A DNA stretch of 43,418 nucleotides from Clostridiales bacterium (GTDB lineage Bacteria; Bacillota; Clostridia; Lachnospirales; CAG-274). A program made the translations under genes and the position numbers. The notes under the pieces were generated by a model. The model was not told the DNA's origin and made no database searches. It saw only the letters and a list, made by a program, of their open reading frames with translations. The stretch covers positions 1-43,418 of the forward strand of contig JAJQFB010000090.1 in the NCBI GenBank assembly GCA_021201395.1, given 5' to 3'. Positions 23,730 through 32,200 of this stretch are shown here, piece after piece; position 1 is the stretch's first letter, and every line of letters begins with the position of its first letter.

Positions 23730-23905
23730 AAAAAACTCTCCTTTCCGAATTTTATTTCAGCACTATTGTTTTATTTGATTTTACAGTATTATACCGCAAA
23801 AAATTAAATCCATAAAGAGTTTTTATTTTAATTCAGGCTAAAATATTATTAAAAAAATATTATCAAATTTTAATCGTATGAAAATCGTATAAAGCATTTC
23901 CCACC

Positions 23906-24031
23906 CTAAAATACGGACTTTTCATCGTCCTCATAGGCTTCAAGCTTAAATATAACGGGTCTTACATCATTGTTGCAGCAGGCAATATGTACGGTGCTGC
24001 GGCCGAAAACAAGTCCTCCTTCGACCGCAGT
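23906..24031 (-). pseudogene. Possible gene remnant, about 42 codons
   Basis: A short open stretch on the minus strand ends TAG at 23906-23908 with FGRSTVHIACCNNDVRPVIF and KLEAYEDDEKSVF. Its composition looks protein-like but it has no start codon or ribosome site and is closed upstream by TAG. It may be the end of a lost gene. The remainder of the 358-bp gap 23730-24087 is AT-rich, plus the GGCAGCC/GGCTGCC hairpin at 24046-24069 that probably ends the next gene. Confidence 0.25.
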
Positions 24032-24087
24032 GACGGCCTATAAACAGGCAGCCAAATTGCTTCGGCTGCCCAAATTGTATGTCATAT

Positions 24088-25467
24088 TTATCTGTAGTTA
24101 TAGCTGCTGTCGTAGTAATCTTCATCGTTTACATAGAGTATATGGGCATAATAAAGTGTATTTGAAACCTCGTTGTAGCTTAAGCCTCTGTCAATTTCAT
24201 AAAAACCGCCGTAGATTAAGTCTTGATATGCACTGTCATTTGAAAGAACCGCATCTAATATATCGAAATAGAATACTGCCGACTGGCCTGTTTCAAAAAG
24301 TCCGTAATCAGGCATATTAAGATATACATTTGTATTTACCATTCTCTGGGAAAGTGAAACGGAAGCATTTCCGTTATTTACGCTTAAGTCGTCTGTGTGC
24401 TGCTGAGAAACCGTATATTTTGAAAATTCAAGCTTGTCAACCGCTCCCTCGTTTGCTCTGAACGCCGACATCATAAGATAAAGCTGTTCCTTAACATTTG
24501 CCAAAACATCATCGCTGTAATTTACATTTTTAATATAACTGTCATCACATACAAACAGGGCGTAGAGCCTGCCGTCAAGCAATGAGTTGCTGCTGCTTCT
24601 TACATAATATTTTATTGTATAACCGTCTATAGAAGGTACATTTTTTATTTTCTGCTGACCCTTTGTCAGGTTTTCAAAGGAAAATTCAGCGGTCTGAGTA
24701 TAAAAAGCCACTATTTCTCCTACAGAATTTATGCCCAGCATATAATATTGGTAAACATTGGGATTGTATATGTACCATGTAAAGCCGAAAGGACTTTCCT
24801 GCTTCATTGTGGGGTTTGGAATTTTTGTACTCTGACCGAAACGGTAGCTTACGCCGTTTATTGTAAAGTTAATAAACGAGGTTTCGGTTTCCGCCTCTGT
24901 TTCCGCTTCAACAGCCGCCTCTGTTGTGGTTTCCGTTGCTGCTTCCGTTGTGGTCAAAGCCGCCGTATTTTCAATATCATAATTTATGGTAATTATCTTT
25001 GTGTTGTGGTTATAGCCTACAACGGCTCCTATAGCTTCCGCTACGGCTCTTATGGGAATCATAAAAGACTTGTTGAGTATAAACTGGGGAACTTCGGGGT
25101 AAACCTCTCTGTCGTCTACGGTAAAATATTCATTGCCTAAGGTCATTTCTATAAAATGACGGTCGTTTGCCAAATAAGCCGTCTTTGTCTCCGGGTCGTA
25201 GTCCACCTCAAAGCCAAGCTCCTCAAAAACACCTCTTACGGGCACAAAAACCCTGCCCTCAATGTTTACGGGCTGCTGAGCGGTAAAATTAATAAAGCCG
25301 CTGTTGTTGAGCAAGACGGAATAATTGTCCTCATCTTCTTCATCGTCCTGAGCTTCTTCTTCATACTCATACTCGTATTCGCTTTCATATTCGTAGGCAT
25401 ACACAGGGCACACCGTACCCGCCGCAGTCAAAACCGCCGCCAAAAATAAAGCCAAGCTTCTTTTCAT
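24088..25467 (-). CDS. Secreted protein with copper-amine-oxidase stalk domain and CAP-associated-like region
   Basis: 459 aa from ATG 25467, with AAGGAG eight bases upstream. Signal peptide 1-24, then a Glu/Tyr-rich repeat (YEYESEYEYEYEEE). Residues 60-160: Cu_amine_oxidN1-type stalk (FVPVRGVFEELGFEVDYDP, SFMIPIRAVAEAIGAVV), a common cell-surface module in Clostridia that is not an oxidase by itself. A Thr/Glu linker leads to a region resembling a CAP-associated N domain (YRFGQSTKIPNPTMK) and then a poorly conserved CAP/SCP-like tail (LMMSAFRANEG). Function unknown. MITE copy C begins 19 bp upstream of the start codon. Confidence 0.7.
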   Translation of the reverse strand: MKRSLALFLAAVLTAAGTVCPVYAYEYESEYEYEYEEEAQDDEEDEDNYSVLLNNSGFINFTAQQPVNIEGRVFVPVRGVFEELGFEVDYDPETKTAYLANDRHFIEMTLGNEYFTVDDREVYPEVPQFILNKSFMIPIRAVAEAIGAVVGYNHNTKIITINYDIENTAALTTTEAATETTTEAAVEAETEAETETSFINFTINGVSYRFGQSTKIPNPTMKQESPFGFTWYIYNPNVYQYYMLGINSVGEIVAFYTQTAEFSFENLTKGQQKIKNVPSIDGYTIKYYVRSSSNSLLDGRLYALFVCDDSYIKNVNYSDDVLANVKEQLYLMMSAFRANEGAVDKLEFSKYTVSQQHTDDLSVNNGNASVSLSQRMVNTNVYLNMPDYGLFETGQSAVFYFDILDAVLSNDSAYQDLIYGGFYEIDRGLSYNEVSNTLYYAHILYVNDEDYYDSSYNYR

Positions 25468-25485
25468 ATCAATCACTCCTTATTT

Positions 25486-25653
25486 TTAAGGAAACGATGA
25501 TTAATTCGCCGAAGCAGATTTGCCGCAGATTTTTTCGAGTGCGAGGAAAGCATTTGAGAGCGCAGCCGGAGCCTATGTTGAAAATGCATGGCGAAACAAT
25601 CGGGAAAATCAGCGGTGAAGATGCGAAGAACTTTTTAATCAGCGGTTCCTTAA
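25486..25653. repeat. MITE-like element, copy C
   Basis: 168 bp, starting TTAAGGAAACGATGATTAAT and ending AATCAGCGGTTCCTTAA, same orientation as copy B and opposite to A. It lies directly upstream of the stalk-domain gene's ribosome site, so that gene's promoter is probably inside or beyond the element. Confidence 0.75.
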
Positions 25654-25734
25654 GTTTTATTTGTAAAAAATATTTATTCTGTTATTATTTTATCATATAC
25701 AACAGCAAAATACTATTTAAAAATAATTAAAATT

Positions 25735-26751
25735 TTATATTTTTTTGTTTTTCATTTTAAAGGCATAATAAACAATAAATAAGATATTTAAAAGCCCCAA
25801 AAAGCCGAAAATAGGATAAATAATCGAAATTATTCTTGAAAAGCCCATAAGGGAACAGACATAGCCCAAAATTAACACAAGGACTTTTAAAATATTTTCA
25901 CTCTTTTCCCTGAAAACACTTTCCGTAAAGCCGAAAAAATTTCCTGCGGCGGTGGTTAAAACGGCAGCGAACAAAACTCCGCCGTAAATTCCATAGAGCA
26001 GCCCGCCCTTAAGCTTCTTTATAATTACAAGAACGGGCAGAGCCGCCCCCTCGGATATTTTATAATATTTAACAATAAGGGGAAAAAGACAAAGCCCCAA
26101 AATAAACATCATAAGGCTTCCTGAAAAACTGCTCCAAAGTCTTATGCTTCTCTCTTTAAAAGCCTCCTTAAAGGGAAGCATAACCGCCCCTAAGGACAAA
26201 ATATTGTAGGAAACGTATATAAGCCCCGAAGCTAAAACGCCTATTATTCCGCCGCCGTAATAAGCCGTCTGTTCCGCTTTCCAAAAGGGGCAGACAGCTG
26301 CTGTGCAGGCTATCCCGAACAAAATAAGAAAGGGCGTTAAAACAATATTTGCCCTCAAAAAGCCGTCCTTGCCCTCAAAAACACAGAAATATACCGCAAG
26401 GCAAAATATAAGAGAGCCTATCTCCCGCTTAAGCCCCAAAACTTCATAAGCCATAGCCCCTGCCGCCGCCGTCATAGACACAAACAAAACAAACATAAAG
26501 CACAAATTCAAAACCATAACAGCCCTGCCCTTACTGCCGAAAAGGTCAAGGGCTTTTTCTTCGCGGCTTTTTCCTATAACCGAAAACATAAAATATCCCA
26601 AAATAAAATAAAGAATAAAAGCTGCCGTAAGCCCTGCGAACCCGCCGGAGCCGAACCGCCCGAAAAACTGCCACAGCTCACGCCCCGAAGCAAAGCCTGC
26701 CCCTATAACCGTCCCTGCGTATACAAGGCCTATTTCAAACCCCTTTTTCAT
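25735..26751 (-). CDS. YkvI-family membrane transporter
   Basis: 338 aa, about ten transmembrane segments, with the opening YAGTVIGAGFASGRELWQFF typical of YkvI proteins, distant members of the APC/LeuT-fold superfamily. The second ATG (26751) is chosen because GGAG lies eight bases upstream; the first ATG (26757) directly abuts it. TTAAGNFFGFTESV near residue 270 is another conserved loop. Substrate unknown; the fold suggests an ion-coupled amino acid or similar transporter. No neighbour points to a substrate. Confidence 0.85.
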   Translation of the reverse strand: MKKGFEIGLVYAGTVIGAGFASGRELWQFFGRFGSGGFAGLTAAFILYFILGYFMFSVIGKSREEKALDLFGSKGRAVMVLNLCFMFVLFVSMTAAAGAMAYEVLGLKREIGSLIFCLAVYFCVFEGKDGFLRANIVLTPFLILFGIACTAAVCPFWKAEQTAYYGGGIIGVLASGLIYVSYNILSLGAVMLPFKEAFKERSIRLWSSFSGSLMMFILGLCLFPLIVKYYKISEGAALPVLVIIKKLKGGLLYGIYGGVLFAAVLTTAAGNFFGFTESVFREKSENILKVLVLILGYVCSLMGFSRIISIIYPIFGFLGLLNILFIVYYAFKMKNKKI

Positions 26752-26889
26752 AAACATCTCTCCGAAAGCCCTTTTTACAGCTTATTCATAAAATTCGGTT
26801 TTTACGCAGTATTTTTTAAAAATAAATCCTATGCAGGGCTTAAAAAGTAAAAAGCAGCAAATTTTCGGGGCCGAAGTTAAACTATTGTT

Positions 26890-27050
26890 AAAAGAGGTGT
26901 TTGCCCTGCGGCAAACGCAAAACCTTTTAAACAGCACAAACCGAGGGAGATGTCAAGGGTCCGGAGGACTTGCGAAGCCCTTGACATCTCCCTCGGTTTG
27001 TGCTACCCCCCCCCGGCGTCTATCAGCAGGACAGGCAGCACCTCTTTTTT
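26890..27050. repeat. Long perfect inverted repeat with nested hairpins
   Basis: Arms 26934-26959 and 26978-27003 are 26 bp each and exactly complementary (GCACAAACCGAGGGAGATGT...), with an 18-nt loop. They are enclosed by AAAAGAGGTG (26890-26899) and CACCTCTTTT (27040-27049), a second inverted pair. TTTGCC-CTGC-GGCAAA is at 26900-26915 and a C9 run at 27006-27014. It lies between the transporter start and the esterase stop and fills the 306-bp gap 26752-27057. Confidence 0.85.
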
Positions 27051-27057
27051 CTATAAT

Positions 27058-29118
27058 TTATATCGGCTTGTAAACAACCTCTCTTTTGTTTCCCTCTCTG
27101 TCTGTTACGGTTAAAGAGCTGCCGTCCTCTAAAACATCATGACCCAAAACCCACAAAAACCAAAGCTCCTTTGTAGCCTTTGCCCTTGTCACGGTTTTCT
27201 TCGGTTCAAGAAGCCTTCCGTTTATCAGCTTTCCTCTTTCAATGTCTCTCTCGCTCCTCATAAGCCCCAAGTCATAGACTGTATGAAAGGCTTTAAAATA
27301 TTCAGGTAAAATTTCGTCTTTATCAAGTATTTCCTCCCACTTTACTATGGGATAGTAACCCGTTTCTTCTCCCGTCAGGTTAGGGTCGTAATTCGGGTCG
27401 TCAGGGGAAACATTTGAGCCGTTATAGTCTGTCATATAGGGTGGTCTGTTAAGACGGCCTTTTTTATCACAGCCGAAGCGGAGCCTGTAAGCCTCAAAAA
27501 TAACCGCCGCCATCTCCTCTCTCCTCATACAGCCCCTCGAAAAATGAGGCTTTAAGGCTGCCTTTATATCCTCCTCGCAGGTATCAAGCCCCCAAAGAGC
27601 ACAAAGAGCGGCAATAAATTCATTTTTGACAATATACTCCTCAGGCCTGAATTTTCCTGCTTCGTCCTTAAACATAACTCCGAGCTGTAAAAGCTTTTCA
27701 ATCTGGTTTCTGTAATATCCGCCCTCTTTTGTGGGCTTAAAACTTACGTCCTCCGCTTGTTCGGGATAGATTTTGTCCCAATTCTCCGTCCTTGCGGCTT
27801 CTTTTATATCCTCTTTAAGATATGAGGCAAGGTCTTTCATATTTTTACTTGCGGCCTCCTCCTGCCCCTGCCTGTAAATCTGCTCCGCTATAAGCCTGCA
27901 CCAAACCTTAGAGGCTGCTTCTTTAAAGTGTGTTCCGTCTATTCTGTTGTCCGGGTGACCGTTTGCGTATGAGCCTGAGTTGGTTTTTCCGGGGGTTTCC
28001 CCTGCTTCTATGCCCATAAAAACGGCCTTTACTGCATCGGCTCCTATCTCAAGAAGATACTCCCTTGCCCCCTCAAAAAGATTTATACATTCCACATCGG
28101 CATTTTCCGAAGCCGCCTTTTTCATAAACCCTACGGAATCGGGATTAAAACCTTTCCTCGGAATACCGCCGTCAGTTCTGGGCATAGCCGTCACCAAAAC
28201 AGGCTTAAGACCTCTCGTTCTCATAGAGGGAATGAACACATTATTTAACCACCTGCAATAGCCCTCCGCCGTTGTTCCCCTGCCGAATCTGGCCTCAGGC
28301 CCCTCTATGCCGTCGTTTCTTTCGTCGTTATGGGCGGAGTGGAGAAAGACAAAATCCCCCTCTTTTGCGGTCAAAAGCAGGTCGTTAAATCTGTTTTCGT
28401 TATACATTGCCCTCATAGACCTGCCCCCGGCGGAAAAATTTACAATATTCACCCTTTCACTGTCAAACATATTGTGAATAAGCTGACCCCAGCCCGACAT
28501 AGGCGCCTCTTCAAAGGTATAGGTTTTTTCGGTGAAATCTCCCAAAACATAAATAGTGGGAATTTTGCCGATTTCCTTTTTGTTTTCCTCAAGCTCTGTT
28601 ATTTCTATATAGGAAAGCCCCACAGTACAAGGCGCTTTTTCCGTCGGAAGCTTTTTAGGCTCTGCTTCTGCTTCTATATAGCCCTCCGCCGAGACAAAAT
28701 CATATTCAAAGGTCGCGGCGTCTGTCCACAGAGCGTGATTTTTTACTCTGACCTTTCTTGCCGCGTCCCAAAAACCGCTGTCGGTTATTCTGTTTGGATT
28801 CATTCCGTTTACGGAAATATTAACATTCTCACGGGAACAGCCCGTCACCCCAACCTTTATTTTATAAGCCCCCGGTTTTACATTGTCTGTTCTGAAAACA
28901 AGGCCGCCGAAGCTGTAGTGAAAGGGACTTACTTCAAAAATATGGCCGCCCGTACCATTTTCATTAATAAAAAAGCCGTCTATGCCGCAAAAAATATCAT
29001 CTGTGTTTAGCTTCCTTGAGGGCAGAGCCGCCGTTTCCGAAACAAAGCCGAAGCCTGTTTCCCTGCTATACAGGGGAACCTGATCCATCGCCTTAAAATC
29101 AAATGTTTTACTGTCCAT
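27058..29118 (-). CDS. SGNH/CE12-like esterase paralogue lacking the nucleophile serine
   Basis: 686 aa from ATG 29118 (GAGGG six bases upstream; a GTG four codons earlier is less likely). N-terminal beta domain (about 1-175) like that of rhamnogalacturonan acetylesterases of the YxiM/YesT type, then an SGNH domain (about 185-420), then degenerate SLH-like segments (about 470-680; LLQLGVMFKDEAGKFRPEEY). Block I reads YVLGDFTEKTY: the catalytic Ser of GDS is Phe195 (TTC at 28534-28536). Later blocks remain (SAHND, DGTHF). No signal peptide, so cytoplasmic unless exported otherwise. Either inactive, or a binding or regulatory paralogue. The complete CE12 enzyme is encoded next door. Confidence 0.8.
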   Translation of the reverse strand: MDSKTFDFKAMDQVPLYSRETGFGFVSETAALPSRKLNTDDIFCGIDGFFINENGTGGHIFEVSPFHYSFGGLVFRTDNVKPGAYKIKVGVTGCSRENVNISVNGMNPNRITDSGFWDAARKVRVKNHALWTDAATFEYDFVSAEGYIEAEAEPKKLPTEKAPCTVGLSYIEITELEENKKEIGKIPTIYVLGDFTEKTYTFEEAPMSGWGQLIHNMFDSERVNIVNFSAGGRSMRAMYNENRFNDLLLTAKEGDFVFLHSAHNDERNDGIEGPEARFGRGTTAEGYCRWLNNVFIPSMRTRGLKPVLVTAMPRTDGGIPRKGFNPDSVGFMKKAASENADVECINLFEGAREYLLEIGADAVKAVFMGIEAGETPGKTNSGSYANGHPDNRIDGTHFKEAASKVWCRLIAEQIYRQGQEEAASKNMKDLASYLKEDIKEAARTENWDKIYPEQAEDVSFKPTKEGGYYRNQIEKLLQLGVMFKDEAGKFRPEEYIVKNEFIAALCALWGLDTCEEDIKAALKPHFSRGCMRREEMAAVIFEAYRLRFGCDKKGRLNRPPYMTDYNGSNVSPDDPNYDPNLTGEETGYYPIVKWEEILDKDEILPEYFKAFHTVYDLGLMRSERDIERGKLINGRLLEPKKTVTRAKATKELWFLWVLGHDVLEDGSSLTVTDREGNKREVVYKPI

Positions 29119-29141
29119 ATTTTCCCTCACCGTAAATATAT

Positions 29142-29179
29142 AAACCGGGCTGCAAGCCCGTTCGCTCGCCGCCCGGTTT
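29142..29179 (-). terminator. Hairpin after the CE8-CE12-dockerin gene
   Basis: AAACCGGGC (29142-29150) and GCCCGGTTT (29171-29179) form a 9-bp stem, 38 bp after the stop at 29217 on the minus strand, followed by TATATATTTA. It probably ends that transcript before the esterase gene starts. Confidence 0.6.
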
Positions 29180-29216
29180 TATATACCTTAGTTTATATTA
29201 TTGTATTTTTTTACTC

Positions 29217-32200
29217 TCAGCCTGTATAGCTGTAGGAGCTGTTGAGAACCTTGCAAAGTATCTTAGCTGCGTCTGTTGCGTCAATATCTCCGCTTTCGTC
29301 TACGTCCGAAATGTTCCAGTCCTCTTTTGCTTCGCCTGTAAGAACATAGTGAAGCAGGCAGGCCGAGTCGTTTGCCGTAAGAACGCCGTTGTTGTCAACG
29401 TCTCCTGTTACGGAATCGTCATCGTCATCATCGTCATCATCATCAGAGGAGCCGCTTAAGGAATCGAAAAGTGCCTGACCCAATTCAGACCAGTATGTAT
29501 ATTCAACAAGGTTTTTGTCCTTTGCGGTAAATATTGTATCCTTGATTGTGAATATGTATTCGCCGCTTGTTTCCTCGCCGTATACGGTTACAGGCTGAAT
29601 AACATAGGGTGAAATCGTCATACCGGCGTCCTGTATAACCTTAGCGATTAAGCCGGCCTGAATAACGCCGCCGGTCTTGTTGCTGTGGGTTGAGTCGCCC
29701 GTGTCCATAAGAGCATAGCCGTATTCATCGCTGCCGCAGGCTTCGTAAGCCGCTTCGTAAAGGTCAACCGTAAGCTGGAAGCCGTCTATATAATAAACGT
29801 TGTTTCCTGCCGCAATATTTTCCTCATAAAGCTCTTCACAAGCCGTAACGTAAGCATTGTTTGTTGTGTAATAGTCAGCCGTAAGAGCATAGCTTGTTCC
29901 TGCGTCATGGTGTGTTCTTATTTTTCCGCTTGAGTAGTAAAGTCTTGAAACGGGAGAAACAATAACGGGAACCGCACCGACAGCCAAAGCCCTGTCTATA
30001 TATTCCTGCAAATACCCTTTATAGGTTGCGCCGCAGTCCCAGGAATAGGTTCCGTCTGAGGACTGCATATCCTCTGTAGGCTTGATGGTGGGGAAGCCGC
30101 TGCTTCTGTCGCTTGATGTGGGAAGGCTGTCCTGTGTATAGAGAGGAACGAACCTGTCCTCATAATAGGAGGCTCCGTTAGCGCAGTCATTGTGGCCGAA
30201 CTGCATGAAGAGATAATCTCCCTCTTTTATGCTTGCCATAATGGTGTCAAGCTTGCCCTCGTTAAGGAAAGAACGGGAAGCTCTTCCGCCCTGGGCATAA
30301 TCGATTACGGTTACATAGTCCTCATCAAAGAACTCCTGTAAAAATTCTCCCCAGGAGCCTGCGGACTGTGTAACGCCGCTGTTATACATACCTGCCGCAG
30401 AATAGTCCTTAACGGTTGAGTCTCCGGCAAGGTAGATGTTAATTCCGGTGCCGGGGGCAATACTTGACGGATTGTCGGGGTCTGTCCATGTGTCGCTTAC
30501 GGGATTTTCGTCAACAAGAACGTATCCTGCTTCGCCCTCAAGGCCGTAGTTTGTAATGGGAGTTACAACAACAAGGAGATAAAGCCCTGAACAGTCCGTG
30601 GGAATCTGATAGCTTGTTGTACTTGCTGCCGAGGTTGTATAGAGAAGTGCTGCGCTTTCAAGAATTGTATCAAGGCTCGCTGCGTCATAGCCCTCCGAAA
30701 CTCCGTACCATGAAATTCTCGAAGCGTCGCCGTCTTGGTCAAGCTCATAGCTTACCGTAACCGTTTCGCCGGGGTTGGGCTTATTTAAGTCGCCGTTTGA
30801 GGAAAGCGTAGGTGCCGCTGCAAAGGTCGGAGCTGTTGTTGAATCCGTCACATAATAGTAAGGTGTCCAGCCGTTTGCAATAAATACGCTTTCTACTGAA
30901 TAATCAGCTAAATCAACTGTATCAAGAACCTGAGCCTTAGCTGCTCTTCCGCTTGTGTCAACGGCTTCTCCGTCACAGGTTGTGTTGTATTCAACAAGCT
31001 GCGCCGTTTCGCTTGTGTCCGGATCGTTAGAGCCCATTGTCGTCCAGCCCTTTGCGGAAATCATATCAGCCTCCTGAAGCTGAGTATTTATAAAGGCAAC
31101 CGTTGCATGTGTTCCCCAAAGTCTGCCGAAAGTGCCGGCCGTTACGTCTCTTTCGCTGCTGTAGGAAACATAGCAGCTTCTGAAAATATAGCCGTCTGAA
31201 GCAGGGTAGTCTGCACTTGCCGACTGTGCTGTCAAATATCCCGAAGCTTCCGTTCCGTCATAGCCGCAGAAATTAATCTCGCAGCCGTCGAAAATAACGT
31301 CGCCGTTGCCGTAGATGAAGTCTGTCTGACCCTCAATGTAGCAGTTTCTGTAGTATGAGTCATAAGCTCTGTTGCAGGTGTAGAGTGTATCCTGACTGCC
31401 TATAAAGGCACACTGATTAAACTCAACCTGGTCTGCGTAGTTTACATAAGCCGCCGCTCTCTCTGTAGCCGCTCTTGTGTCTGCGTTTGTAGTTTCCTTT
31501 CTTACAACCGTTATGGACTGGAGGCCGTTTACCTCTACTCCGTCCTCAATTTCTTCATCGGTCATATATTTGTTAAAGGAATTTTCAAATTTAATATTTT
31601 CCGCTCTGAAGCCCGTTGCCGCACTTGATGTAATAACGGCGGAGCCCCAGTAGCTTACAACATCGCCTTTTTCAAATTGGTCATAGTCAGCGTAGGGGTC
31701 GTAAAGGCTGTTTACGCAGCTGTAATATTTATAGCCTATGCCGTAATACCATGTAATAACCGTGTCGTCGTATGTGCCGCCGTTGCTCTCGAGAGTTATG
31801 TTGGGGCTTGTTATGTAAAGCTGTTCACGGTAGGTTCCGGGGTCGATTTTTATAGTTACTCTTGCGTTATCCGTTCTCGTCATATTTGAAACGGCTTCTA
31901 TAGCGGAGCCTACGGACTCATAGTCCCTGCCCTCGCCTACATATAATGTGTCGGAATAAGCAACGCTCTTTGCCGTTTCGTCCTTTAAGAGAAGGTCTCT
32001 TGAAACAGCACTGCCGTCAACAACAACGTGGGTCGAGGTTGAATAGTCGGAGCTTGTAATAGAAGCAAGATAGGAGCCGTCTCTTAAGGAAACGCTGTAG
32101 CTGCCTGCGGAAGCTGTTCCCGAATAAACATAGCCATCATCTACATTTGTAAATGTAATAGCCGAGGGAGCAGCGCTCAAGGCTTCATATTCCCCTCTTA

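Noticed and set aside
26831-27073. 80-codon plus-strand frame over the long palindrome
   Set aside because: The open frame follows from the inverted repeat; no ribosome site or protein features.
28330-29010. 226-codon plus-strand frame opposite the esterase gene
   Set aside because: Antisense shadow of a well-supported gene, no ribosome site, and no recognisable domains.
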